From contig URCA01000003.1 of NCBI GenBank assembly GCA_900546265.1, forward strand, positions 85,162 through 149,161: a DNA stretch of 64,000 nt, given 5' to 3'. Both the position numbers and the translations under genes were made by a program. Origin of the DNA: an uncultured Oscillospiraceae bacterium. GTDB taxonomy: Bacteria; Bacillota; Clostridia; Oscillospirales; Acutalibacteraceae. This document shows, one piece after another, positions 8,603 to 15,870 of the stretch (the stretch's first letter is position 1; every line of letters begins with the position of its first letter). The notes under the pieces are model-generated. The model saw only the letters and a list, made by a program, of their open reading frames with translations. It had not been told where the DNA came from and made no database searches.

Positions 8603-8848
8603 TTAACCAAATAACCCTTTCTTTTTGTACGGCTCTTTTTGAATTTCGCCAACCTCATATCCCGTATTGCGGATAGCGTCCGCAAGCGCCGCCGCATCCA
8701 GTTCCGTTTCAGAAAGAACTACAGTCTGCTTTTTACTGCGGGACGAATTCACTTTTTTTACAGGGAAGGCTTTGCGTACAGCGTCATTGATATGCGCCTC
8801 ACACATCCCACACATCATTCCGTTGACTTCGACCGTATATTTCCACAT
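8603..8848 (-). CDS. Small heavy-metal-associated (HMA, CopZ-like) protein
   Basis: An 81-residue single HMA domain. The metal-binding motif GMMCGMCEAH (MxCxxC) is at residues 10-19, followed by the beta-alpha-beta-beta-alpha-beta pattern and ending GYEVG near residue 65. Such proteins bind one Cu(I) or another soft metal and pass it to partners in the cytoplasm. No metal ATPase or CsoR/CopY gene lies next to it. It has its own strong promoter and a GTTAG-type operator, so it is probably controlled together with the flavodoxin unit. That points to an iron-linked role rather than simple copper resistance, but this is inference. Confidence 0.85.
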   Translation of the reverse strand: MWKYTVEVNGMMCGMCEAHINDAVRKAFPVKKVNSSRSKKQTVVLSETELDAAALADAIRNTGYEVGEIQKEPYKKKGLFG

Positions 8849-8894
8849 GGTGCTTTCCTCCCGATTCGGGCTTGCTGGGGTATTGATTCGCTTT

Positions 8895-8912
8895 AGTTAG
8901 TTTACACTAACT
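8895..8912. promoter_or_regulatory. GTTAG-N6-CTAAC operator at the HMA promoter
   Basis: AGTTAG (8895-8900) and CTAACT (8907-8912) flank a six-base spacer, starting seven bases downstream of the -10 element on the minus strand, over the expected transcription start. A repressor bound here would block initiation. Confidence 0.6.
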
Positions 8913-8918
8913 GAATTT

Positions 8919-8947
8919 ATTATAGTGTTTTCTTTCCTGTTTGTCAA
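8919..8947 (-). promoter_or_regulatory. Consensus sigma-A promoter for the HMA gene
   Basis: On the minus strand, TTGACA (8942-8947), a 17-base spacer and TATAAT (8919-8924): a perfect match to the vegetative consensus. It points at the HMA gene through the adjacent operator. Its intact -35 shows that foreign DNA, if any, begins right of 8947. Confidence 0.85.
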
Positions 8948-9029
8948 GTGGTTTACGCACCGTCCGCAGCGTAGAGATTCGGTTTGTATGATGAACTGCC
9001 GTAATACAGATGCCCATACTGGTATCTAC
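8948..9029. other. Probable left junction zone of the conjugative block
   Basis: About 80 bases between the HMA promoter and the ParR-like gene hold no gene. Content changes from host-type metal genes to mobile-element genes across it. I found no direct repeat matching the 48.8-49.1 kb zone, so the exact junction is unresolved. Confidence 0.35.
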
Positions 9030-9053
9030 AAAGGCTAAACAGACTTAGCCTTT
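9030..9053 (-). terminator. Hairpin at the end of the ParR-like gene
   Basis: AAAGGCTAA (9030-9038) and TTAGCCTTT (9045-9053) form a perfect 9-bp stem overlapping the stop codon. Only three T follow, so termination would be weak. Confidence 0.4.
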
Positions 9054-9428
9054 CCTGAATGCGGCTATTGTATGGGCGATAGCCGTCAGTCCCTCTTCGC
9101 CCAATTGTTCCTCTGAATCATCATCGTAAAAATTTTCAATCTGCGGGCTGGATGATCGTGCTTTTACCGGCTCCTGTTTTTTCGGAGCCAGTTTTTTCTG
9201 CTCTTCTACAATACGGCGGACAATATCTTCGATGGTATGGATATCCACCGGCGCCGGCTGGGGAATATCCGGTGTTTCAGGACAGTGCAGGTAGTGCTGG
9301 ACGGCGTTGACGAGAAACTGCGCCTTGCGCCGCCCCTGTTGGTTGAGGAGATCAGCAACCTGCCGGTGGGACGGATCAGCGGCATTGAACTGGATGGTAA
9401 ATTTGTTCTGTTCCTTTTTTTCCGCCAT
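9045..9428 (-). CDS. ParR-like partition adaptor
   Basis: A 127-residue protein. Residues about 8-50 (FTIQFNAADPSHRQVADLL, then GRRKAQFLVNAVQHYL) have the ribbon-helix-helix pattern of ParR/StbB proteins that sit beside ParM genes. The rest is a flexible, acidic tail with IENFYDDDSEEQ. In type II partition, ParR binds a centromere repeat and the tail contacts ParM filament ends. The start is preceded by GGAGG, and the gene begins 3 bases after the ParM-like gene ends, so both are translated together. The call is strengthened mainly by this pairing. Confidence 0.75.
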   Translation of the reverse strand: MAEKKEQNKFTIQFNAADPSHRQVADLLNQQGRRKAQFLVNAVQHYLHCPETPDIPQPAPVDIHTIEDIVRRIVEEQKKLAPKKQEPVKARSSSPQIENFYDDDSEEQLGEEGLTAIAHTIAAFRKG

Positions 9429-9431
9429 AGG

Positions 9432-10343
9432 CTATCCTCCAAGTTTGGAAGCCCGGTACAGCAGTTCATATCCCCTGGTGTTTGCTGAAAGCTCATCCAC
9501 AAAAAGAGCCGGGCCAATTTTGCTGCACGCTTCAATCTGCTTTCTCAGCAGGATAGACCCGCCGCCCACGAAAACTGTCTTACCGGAGCGCAGGTCGATC
9601 ATCCGCTCCCGCAGCTTGCCGGCTAGGTCATCGATGAAAAGCTGCGCCTGTTCCCGGACAATCTGGCAGACTGGCTCGACATACTCCTGCGTACTGTCCA
9701 TTAGAATAGCGTCAATATCCGATTCATCCAGCAACATATCAAAATCCGCGTTGATTTTGGAACGGATTCGGTTGTAAAGGACAATGACGCCGTTTTCCAG
9801 CGAATCGCAGACCGAAAGATCTACTTCTCCATGCTTGATTTGAAGATAATCCGCCGTAAACCCTCCGATATCCACAATCACCGCCTTGGGCATCTGCCTG
9901 AGATTCTGGAAGACAGGCATGACCGCCGCATAAGCCTGTGGGAAACACTCGGCTTCGGTGATATGTACGGAAAAAGTCTCTTCGTCGAGCTGAAAATCGA
10001 GTATACCCCGATCAAGAAAATACTGCTCGAATTTTCGATACAGCGTGCCATAATGGGCAGGCGGCAGTCCGACGCATAACTGAATGCTGACCGTTTTTTC
10101 CGACGGCAGCATCCGCCGCAGTTCAAAGCCGATAGCAAAGAGCGTAAGGATAAAGAAACGCTCATCCGTGGTCTTGTCCCGCATATACGGGATACGCTGA
10201 TCGGACAGAGTGTAATACTTCCCATTGTAGGATAAAACATCCCGGCCGAACGGCGGCCGTGTGTCGCTTTCACACAGGCCGGAAGTAAAGGTTTTGTGGA
10301 TGGTTTTGATTTGCTTGTTTCCATGGTCGATACTGATTAACAT
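9432..10343 (-). CDS. ParM/StbA-like actin ATPase
   Basis: A 303-residue member of the actin/Hsp70 ATPase fold. Phosphate-1 motif is ISIDHGNKQIK at residues 3-13, phosphate-2 is VIVDIGGFTADY near residue 150, and the adenosine motif VFVGGGSILL near residue 265. It matches ParM-type plasmid-segregation proteins that form ATP-driven filaments. Together with the ParR-like gene it gives the element a partition system, which would help an excised or replicating circular form to be inherited. AAAGGAG precedes the ATG. Upstream lies one copy of a repeated TTTAATACG motif that could include the binding site of the adaptor. Confidence 0.85.
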   Translation of the reverse strand: MLISIDHGNKQIKTIHKTFTSGLCESDTRPPFGRDVLSYNGKYYTLSDQRIPYMRDKTTDERFFILTLFAIGFELRRMLPSEKTVSIQLCVGLPPAHYGTLYRKFEQYFLDRGILDFQLDEETFSVHITEAECFPQAYAAVMPVFQNLRQMPKAVIVDIGGFTADYLQIKHGEVDLSVCDSLENGVIVLYNRIRSKINADFDMLLDESDIDAILMDSTQEYVEPVCQIVREQAQLFIDDLAGKLRERMIDLRSGKTVFVGGGSILLRKQIEACSKIGPALFVDELSANTRGYELLYRASKLGG

Positions 10344-10370
10344 GGCATTAACTCCTTTGAAATTTGGTTT

Positions 10371-10403
10371 ATACTTATTTAATACGACTTGAATGCGTGT
10401 TAT
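10371..10403. repeat. Dispersed motif, copy 1 (TACnnnTTTAATACG...)
   Basis: TACTTATTTAATACG followed by TTGAATGCGTGTT lies upstream of the ParM-like gene. Closely similar strings occur at 29128-29163 and 40237-40294, each in a gap between genes. Possible partition site or shared regulator site. Confidence 0.45.
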
Positions 10404-10410
10404 TTCAACA

Positions 10411-10443
10411 AAAAAGAATGGGAGCAGAAATCTTCTGCTCCCA
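10411..10443 (-). terminator. Strong terminator after the DUF2786 gene
   Basis: TGGGAGCAGAA (10419-10429) pairs exactly with TTCTGCTCCCA (10433-10443); on the minus strand the stem is followed by TTCTTTTTTG. It separates the DUF2786 gene from parMR. Confidence 0.85.
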
Positions 10444-10460
10444 CCAATGCCTTTTGTAAC

Positions 10461-11150
10461 CTATGCGCCCGCATTCAATCTGTGCTTGGGGTCAAACCGT
10501 TTGCCATCCGCATATCCGCTGTTAAATGCGCTCATGTGGAGGTTTTCGCTTTGAGCTGCACGTGCGTTAAACCCACGTTTGCTCCAGTGCGCTGATGCTT
10601 CCTGTACCTCTTTGGGCGTCACCAGCACAAGTCCCCATTCCTGTTGTTTTTCTTCCTGCTGCCTTTTGAAAGCCTTATCTGTACCGCTCACGAAGCCGTA
10701 CCCATAGCTGTCGCACATTCTCTTGATGTAATCAGCTCGAAGTCCATACTGCTTGTATTCTTTCTTGATTTTCTTTATCTTCGCCAGAACGCAATCCACA
10801 GCATATTTGAAAATTGCAGCGCAAATCTCCACGTCATCCTCGAATCCAATGAAGCCCATGCGCTGTGTCTGGCTTCCTGGCGAATGCCGCCGATAGCCTT
10901 GGCAGCAGTAATTTTCCGCGATAACCCCTGACAGATTTACAATCCACGGATCACGCCGCTTGCTGCAGGTGATTTCAAGCTCGACGTCTCTAACTTCCCG
11001 CTTGCCCACATCTTTCAGATCACGCTCCGAAAGCTTGTGTTTTGCCATCAGTTCGCGGGCTTTCAGCAAAGCCGCCTGGGCTTCTGCCTCCACAGGACTT
11101 TCAGCCAGCGCCAGCAGCTTCTTGATTTTTGCTTTGTAATTCATTTCCAT
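10461..11150 (-). CDS. DUF2786 domain protein
   Basis: A 229-residue protein. Residues about 5-45 carry the DUF2786 signature (KIKKLLALAESPVEAEA...KARELMAKHKL), a small domain frequent in mobile elements and of unknown function. The remainder contains a region beginning WIVNLSGVIAENYCC that is typical of the same family. The ATG at 11150 is chosen because AAAGGAGA lies 11 bases ahead; an upstream ATG at 11171 would include that site in the coding region. A strong terminator follows. A rearranged piece of the same gene lies at 12559-12617. Confidence 0.75.
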   Translation of the reverse strand: MEMNYKAKIKKLLALAESPVEAEAQAALLKARELMAKHKLSERDLKDVGKREVRDVELEITCSKRRDPWIVNLSGVIAENYCCQGYRRHSPGSQTQRMGFIGFEDDVEICAAIFKYAVDCVLAKIKKIKKEYKQYGLRADYIKRMCDSYGYGFVSGTDKAFKRQQEEKQQEWGLVLVTPKEVQEASAHWSKRGFNARAAQSENLHMSAFNSGYADGKRFDPKHRLNAGA

Positions 11151-11197
11151 GGAGCATCTCTCCTTTATCATTCTGTTTATTGTTAAGTCTCAGCGAT

Positions 11198-11938
11198 TCA
11201 TGCCGCCTTCAATGGCGCCTCATCAGCCGCAGCAAGTTTGAGCTGCCGGTCTTCCATTGAAAACCGCCGTTCTAAATCCGCAACTGTATATTCCGGCTTA
11301 AAGGTCCGGAAGCTTTCCTTATCCCATTCCAGCAGCATCGCCCAGTATTCGGGATAATCCCGCCGCAGTACGCGCAGGGAGCCCAGGCTTTGCTTGACAC
11401 AGAACCAGCAGCCGAGCCGCCGAAATTTCTGATACAGGGGATTTAGCATATCCCGCTTTTTCAGAAAACCTATGCAGTCCTGCTCCGTCATGCCCCATTC
11501 AGCTAAGGGAGTACGGCAAAACGGCTCCAGTTTGGCAATCCGTTCCGGCTCATCAGCCGCCAGACCGATATACCGGATATGTTCGCCATAGGTTTTATAA
11601 TGCTTCTGGATTGTCCGTATCTTCAGCCGGCTGTTGCACCATGCGCCGCATGTTCGAGGAAATCCATAGATATTACCGACCCACTTGCCTTTCTGATAGG
11701 TTCTGTGAAAGACCGTATCAAAATCCAAAACCGACTGGACAATGGTAATTTTCCGGTCGATGTAGCGTTCCATCCGGTGAATGTACTCATACATCTCCGG
11801 AAATTCGCCCCCGAGCGTCGGTGTCGCCATTACGTGGATAAAAACAATGTCATCAATCGGCATACCCTCTTCCACCATGCGGATCAGCATGGCCGACGAG
11901 TCCTTGCCGCCAGACCAGCTTACAATATGCTTCACCAT
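11198..11938 (-). CDS. PAPS-reductase-family protein (copy A)
   Basis: A 246-residue protein. The N-terminal PP-loop VSWSGGKDSSAML (residues 5-17) binds ATP and adenylates a substrate in this superfamily. Cysteines occur as RTCGAWCNSRLK near residue 105 and GCWFCVKQS near residue 178, a spacing seen in iron-sulfur PP-loop enzymes such as DndC and TtcA. The ATG at 11938 follows GGAGATGG. Copies of this kind are common in phages and conjugative elements, and assimilatory sulfate reduction is unlikely because no sulfur genes accompany it. DNA or tRNA modification is the likelier process, but the substrate is unknown. Confidence 0.75.
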   Translation of the reverse strand: MVKHIVSWSGGKDSSAMLIRMVEEGMPIDDIVFIHVMATPTLGGEFPEMYEYIHRMERYIDRKITIVQSVLDFDTVFHRTYQKGKWVGNIYGFPRTCGAWCNSRLKIRTIQKHYKTYGEHIRYIGLAADEPERIAKLEPFCRTPLAEWGMTEQDCIGFLKKRDMLNPLYQKFRRLGCWFCVKQSLGSLRVLRRDYPEYWAMLLEWDKESFRTFKPEYTVADLERRFSMEDRQLKLAAADEAPLKAA

Positions 11939-12107
11939 TCCATCTCCAACAAAGTATTTTGCTGAAAACGGAAAAGTCCATCCTTTCCGGCGTGTACTTT
12001 TACACCGCTGGCCGATACCTTTTTCGGCGTTTCGGTGCGCAATCACCTGACGCCTCGCGGCAACCCTTAAACAAGGGAAGCGGCTCGCATCTTGTAAAAG
12101 GATAAAA

Positions 12108-12473
12108 TCACAGCGGGAGCGTAGCGTAGGCCACACGGTCGATATCCAGAATTTCTACGTTGGATACCGCCCTGTAAGGCCGCTCCCGGTTTTCGTCCTC
12201 AAACCAGTCCTTCAGCTTCATCTCCACTTCAAGAGACAGTTCCTCGTGTTCACCAGCTGTGGCAAAAAAGAATTTCTCGCTCTGCCGGGTGTTTCCGCGC
12301 CGCGTTGTGTAGGAATAGCGGACACGGTACAGTGGTATCGTAATCCGCATATTCAGCATCTGCTTTGGGTGCAGGCGCTTCAGAAAGGCGCGGTATTCTT
12401 CTGTGGCCGGCAGAGTGCCGCCGATTGCCACTTCGTCAAAGGTACAGTAGTCCGCCAATTCATGTATGTGCAT
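12108..12473 (-). CDS. Conserved mobile-element protein of unknown function
   Basis: A 121-residue protein with no motif I recognise. It starts MHIHELADYCTFDEVAIGG and has a basic centre followed by an acidic region (EVEMKLKDWFEDE). It lies between the two PAPS-reductase-like genes; AAGGAGG precedes the ATG. About 170 bases without a gene (11939-12107) separate it from copy A; that gap holds only short imperfect hairpins. Its position suggests a role linked to the two PP-loop proteins. Confidence 0.6.
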   Translation of the reverse strand: MHIHELADYCTFDEVAIGGTLPATEEYRAFLKRLHPKQMLNMRITIPLYRVRYSYTTRRGNTRQSEKFFFATAGEHEELSLEVEMKLKDWFEDENRERPYRAVSNVEILDIDRVAYATLPL

Positions 12474-12558
12474 AACCGACCTCCTTAAAAATGTAAGTTG
12501 TTCAGTGCTGCGATGTCCTTAATGTCCTAATTGCCCGCATCTTTTAGGCCACGCCTCA

Positions 12559-12617
12559 ACAGCTTGCGTTTTGCTATCAGTTCGCGGGCTTTCAGGCAGC
12601 GCCAGCAGCTTCTTGCT
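12559..12617 (-). pseudogene. Rearranged fragment of a DUF2786 gene
   Basis: AGCTTGCGTTTTGCTATCAG and the bases after it match 11032-11066 of the DUF2786 gene, then jump to the stretch matching 11108-11124 (GCGCCAGCAGCTTCTTG). The join is at TTTCAG, which occurs at both ends of the missing 40 or so bases. The piece overlaps the 3' end of the PAPS-type gene B. Confidence 0.65.
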
Positions 12618-13383
12618 TATGCTGTGCCAATTCATCCTTTAATGCGGAAAAGAAAGTACGCGTGTGAAGTTTGCCGCCCCGTGCTTCCCATTCCTTTTCA
12701 AATTCAAACCGCCGCGCCAGTTCTTGGACGGAATAATCATTGCGGAATTGCCGCCATGTGGCCTTATCCCATGCTTGAAGCCGTTGCCATAAATTCGGGA
12801 AATGCTCATATAGATTTCGCAATCCGTTTAATACTTGCAGGGGACAGCACCAACAGGAGACACGGTCATACAGCTCATACAAGCCACCCCAATCAAATCC
12901 TCTTTTATAGCAGTAAGTAAGACAGTCATGTTCCGTCATACCCCATTCGACAAGCGGATAGCTCTTATCTTTTATCCTATGAATTTCATCGGCAGCAATC
13001 CCGATATATTCGATAACCTCGTAATTCTTTTCTAACATTTTAAGATAAGTGCTTATAGGATGGATTTTTAGCATTCCTGTACACCAGCGATTGTTCGGCC
13101 CCGGCCAGCTCATACCGTCGTATTGGTCCAGTACCGGGTTTTTGCGCTTCGGGTGGTGCTCAAAGAAGTAATACTCGAAATTGTACGGCGCTTTCAGCCA
13201 GGTAATCTCCCTGTCGATGTAATCCTCAAGCCGATTTAGATGGTCGTACATCTGAGGGAATTCAAGCCCGGTGTCGCAATAGAGAATTAAATCTACAGGT
13301 CGGTTTTCCTCTAACAACCGAAGAAGCATAGCCGTTGAGTCTTTTCCTCCCGAAAGGGAAACGACATGTTTTGGAGCTTTCAT
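12592..13383 (-). CDS. PAPS-reductase-family protein (copy B)
   Basis: A 263-residue paralogue of copy A. PP-loop VSLSGGKDSTAMLL is at residues 8-21; cysteines occur in RWCTGMLK near residue 100 and SCWCCPLQ near residue 180. Both copies share the block EWGMTE(Q/H)DC, so they come from one duplication or were recruited from the same family. The last residues (QEAAGAA) are encoded by sequence derived from a DUF2786 gene in another frame, showing that the tail was rebuilt by recombination. A GGGGG ribosome site lies 11 bases ahead. Function probably matches copy A; the pair may act as a heterodimer. Confidence 0.75.
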   Translation of the reverse strand: MKAPKHVVSLSGGKDSTAMLLRLLEENRPVDLILYCDTGLEFPQMYDHLNRLEDYIDREITWLKAPYNFEYYFFEHHPKRKNPVLDQYDGMSWPGPNNRWCTGMLKIHPISTYLKMLEKNYEVIEYIGIAADEIHRIKDKSYPLVEWGMTEHDCLTYCYKRGFDWGGLYELYDRVSCWCCPLQVLNGLRNLYEHFPNLWQRLQAWDKATWRQFRNDYSVQELARRFEFEKEWEARGGKLHTRTFFSALKDELAQHKQEAAGAA

Positions 13384-13561
13384 TCTTATTCATCCCCCTG
13401 AAATTTTCTTTGCGGCAACAGCCACTTTTATGTTGTTCTGCGAATGCCAGAGAAAGCGAAAAGTGCGTCATAAAAACGCCTGTTTTTTCTCACTGGAGGC
13501 TCCGAGAATAGGAATATTTGCTTTCGTAGATATAGCTAAGAGCAAAAAAGTCAAGGTGAAT

Positions 13562-13600
13562 GAAAAAGAGAACGAAGCCGATCTCTCGACCTCGTTCTCT
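13562..13600 (-). terminator. Terminator after the fic gene
   Basis: AGAGAACGA (13567-13575) pairs with TCGTTCTCT (13592-13600) and is followed on the minus strand by TTTTTCATT. The 180 bases between it and 13383 hold no recognisable gene. Confidence 0.75.
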
Positions 13601-13623
13601 CTGCTTACCGCATAGCGTCTGAA

Positions 13624-14340
13624 TCATTTATCATCCAGATACTGATGCGGGCGTTCTTTGTAATCGGATACCTTGTAGTCCCCGATTCTTTCATATTTCC
13701 CGCCGGAAGAACCCCCGACAGTTTCCTGTTCGGTTCCTTCCCCGAGAATAGCGTCATAAAATATCCGTTCCAGATATTCATATTTGGAATAGATTCCCTG
13801 TGACGCCCAGACAAGTGCATTTCGCACATACGACGCATGGACGCGGAACAACTCATGCTCCACCTCAAACCCAAGCGATTTGGCAAGCAGTACGGCAAAC
13901 ACAATCACGCTCCGGGTATTTCCTTCTCTGAAAGGATGCGTCTGCCAGATCTGTGCGATAATGCGAACCATGCGGAAGACAATCTCCCGGTCATTTTCAC
14001 CGTTTCGGCGGAGCTTCGCAACTTCCTTCATGGAAGCCGCCAGTTGCTTCTTGATTTCTTTGGGATAGGCATACCGGACGGTATCACCGCCCAGTACATC
14101 TTCCGGTTTAATCATCTGAATCGTTCGAAATTCCCCGGCCCATTCATAAATCTGGCCGAAAATGGTGCGGTGAATATCTTTCAGGGTTTCTGTGTCGAAT
14201 TTTTCATACTGCCGGTTATAGATGCCAGCCATCGCTAAATTCGTGATGTCCGCCTCTGCTTTTCGCAAAAGATCCGCATCCTTGATGCCGGCAAGGTTTT
14301 TCAGCACGTCCGCGTCATCATATAAATAGGGATCTCTCAC
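13624..14340 (-). CDS. Fic-domain toxin (AMPylase type)
   Basis: A 238-residue Fic/DOC protein. The active-site motif HPFREGNTRSV is near residue 136, with the catalytic histidine and the acidic residue that holds the metal. The classical third glycine (GNGR) is threonine here, a variant seen in some Fic proteins. A flap region precedes it (TVRYAYPKEI). It starts with GTG at 14340, overlapping the stop of the preceding gene as GTGA. Fic enzymes transfer AMP to a hydroxyl of a target protein, often DNA gyrase for bacterial toxins. The upstream coupled gene carries a likely inhibitor motif, so this reads as a toxin-antitoxin pair. Confidence 0.85.
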   Translation of the reverse strand: MRDPYLYDDADVLKNLAGIKDADLLRKAEADITNLAMAGIYNRQYEKFDTETLKDIHRTIFGQIYEWAGEFRTIQMIKPEDVLGGDTVRYAYPKEIKKQLAASMKEVAKLRRNGENDREIVFRMVRIIAQIWQTHPFREGNTRSVIVFAVLLAKSLGFEVEHELFRVHASYVRNALVWASQGIYSKYEYLERIFYDAILGEGTEQETVGGSSGGKYERIGDYKVSDYKERPHQYLDDK

Positions 14341-14867
14341 GGCTGAACCCCCGTTCCAAAACCATACCGTCGAAGCGTTGCTTCAAAAACGGAAAGATAA
14401 GACGTTTTTCCAGCCTGCCAGTCGGCAAGCCCTTTGGAGGTCTGAGCGCTGGCCGGGACTCCCTCGATGGCGTTCATCGCGTCGGCAAAGGAAATGCAGC
14501 GTCCTTTCTGGTCGGCGGAAAGCATATCCATGCCCGCTCCCAGCTTCTGTAAGAGCAGCCGGCGATCCAAGCCATGCCCGATTAACCGAGCTGCCTGTTC
14601 CAGCTCGCTAAGACGAGAGTTCACTTTTGGGAGCTCCGCTTCGTACTGTTTACGCAAGCGGAGCTGTTCGGATACCCTGTCCACCTCGTCTTTTTTCAGA
14701 TATATCCCGGTCATTTTCCCGGAAACCCTGTTTTGCAGATAGTAGTAGGTTCTGCCGTTGATATTCTTTTTCGAGATATACCCCTGCGGAAGAACAGACA
14801 AGTCTTTTTGCAGTCTTGCCTTTTTCTCCAGCAGCTTTGTGTACTCGTTCACAATAGCGTTATCCAT
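14337..14867 (-). CDS. Probable Fic antitoxin, coiled N-domain fused to VbhA-like tail
   Basis: A 176-residue protein. Residues about 10-115 are charged and helical with a YYYLQNRVSGK block, like DUF6788 proteins of mobile elements. Residues about 130-165 read SFADAMNAIEGVPAS and then LADWQAGKTSYLS. The IEG followed by a helix with W..GK.S resembles VbhA-type class I Fic inhibitors, whose glutamate blocks the Fic ATP site; the serine/threonine four residues before E is not conserved here. Antitoxin-first order and the GTGA overlap support the role. The start at 14867 has AAGAGG 9 bases upstream. The antitoxin function is inference. Confidence 0.65.
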   Translation of the reverse strand: MDNAIVNEYTKLLEKKARLQKDLSVLPQGYISKKNINGRTYYYLQNRVSGKMTGIYLKKDEVDRVSEQLRLRKQYEAELPKVNSRLSELEQAARLIGHGLDRRLLLQKLGAGMDMLSADQKGRCISFADAMNAIEGVPASAQTSKGLADWQAGKTSYLSVFEATLRRYGFGTGVQP

Positions 14868-14944
14868 CTGTATCATCCTCTTTCTATTTGGCTCCACTCA
14901 CCGGACAACAAAGGCGTTTTTCCACACCGTATGTTATATGTAAT

Positions 14945-14973
14945 AGTATACCACATTTTAACCTGTATATCAA
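14945..14973 (-). promoter_or_regulatory. Promoter and operator of the antitoxin-fic unit
   Basis: On the minus strand, TTGATA (14968-14973), 17 bases, TATACT (14945-14950). TTTTAACCT (14956-14964) and AGGTTAAAT (14992-15000) form an inverted repeat flanking the -35, a plausible autoregulation site. Confidence 0.7.
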
Positions 14974-15008
14974 CCTATCAATAATACTTGAAGGTTAAAT
15001 CAATTCCG

Positions 15009-15434
15009 CTATTTTGTGTCCTGGTTGTCTGCTTCAATCTGGTAGTCAATGTCCGGCATCATAGGCCAGCACGGTTCTCCATCGAGCGCATTGTTCGTAG
15101 ATGAATATAAGCGGTCGTGACGTTCCATCGGACGTTCTCCCGGCTCCGTATATTTCCACAGCTTTCCGGATTCGTCCTCAAAAATCATACATCTCCAGCT
15201 GTCCATGCCGATAAATCTGATTTTCTTTATCTTACTGGGTGGCGGAGTCAGTTCAAAGTCAATGGCAACTTCCGGGTGAAGAGGATGTCCGTATTCGATA
15301 TATCCCCGTGCCTCCCGGCCGATTTCCTCACAATAGGTCCTGGAATCATAATTGTGGATAGCTGTTACCTGATTAAAAGCAGGTTCCGGATAGCTGCCCG
15401 GTGTAATCGGGCGCTGTGTGCTGTAATATCTCAT
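15009..15434 (-). CDS. Conserved mobile-element protein of unknown function
   Basis: A 141-residue protein beginning MRYYSTQRPITPGSYP. The ATG at 15434 is chosen because GGAGGGATGAACAG precedes it; the frame continues upstream inside the YopX gene without a ribosome site. The protein is rich in aromatic residues and has a segment DSWRCMIFEDESGKLWKY that may form a beta hairpin. I recognise the N-terminal pattern as recurrent in Firmicute conjugative elements but know no function. It follows the YopX gene with a 4-base gap. Confidence 0.6.
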   Translation of the reverse strand: MRYYSTQRPITPGSYPEPAFNQVTAIHNYDSRTYCEEIGREARGYIEYGHPLHPEVAIDFELTPPPSKIKKIRFIGMDSWRCMIFEDESGKLWKYTEPGERPMERHDRLYSSTNNALDGEPCWPMMPDIDYQIEADNQDTK

Positions 15435-15438
15435 CTGT

Positions 15439-15852
15439 TCATCCCTCCAGTAGTTCCGGACTTTCATAGATATTTCCGATAACCTCTGCACCATCTTTAA
15501 CAAGCCCCTCAATCAAAAGATATCTTGCACTGACATTGCCTTTTAGAAAGTTTTTTTGAGAAGCATAGAGGCAACCATTTTTCCACTCAATCACATATAA
15601 GTGGCGCTTCAATCTGAGAATATCGCCTTCAAAGACCTTCGTGCCGTTTTTGTCATCGAACCCTGTGTACTGGCCCACTGTGTCTGTGTAAACCGGCCTC
15701 TTCTCAATCGGCTCATAGGTATACATAACGGAAAAATCACCCTTTCCCTGAAAAATACCGCCGTACACCCAATTTGCATCGACAGGCCTGCCGTCCATAA
15801 AAACCTTTTCCCCTTTTCTGCGGGTCTGTCCCCGAAATAATAAGTCTCGCAT
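15439..15852 (-). CDS. YopX family protein
   Basis: A 137-residue protein. It opens with LLFRGQTRRKGEK and contains the family hallmark VGQYTGFDDKNGTKVFEGD near residue 70, followed by a small beta barrel (VIEWKNGCLY). YopX proteins are widespread in phages and conjugative elements of Firmicutes; their function is unknown. AAAGGATGG precedes the ATG. Confidence 0.8.
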   Translation of the reverse strand: MRDLLFRGQTRRKGEKVFMDGRPVDANWVYGGIFQGKGDFSVMYTYEPIEKRPVYTDTVGQYTGFDDKNGTKVFEGDILRLKRHLYVIEWKNGCLYASQKNFLKGNVSARYLLIEGLVKDGAEVIGNIYESPELLEG

Positions 15853-15870
15853 CGTAAACCATCCTTTCTA

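Noticed and set aside
8452..8697. Minus-strand frame overlapping the HMA gene
   Set aside because: Out of frame with the clear MxCxxC gene and rich in basic residues; treated as a shadow.
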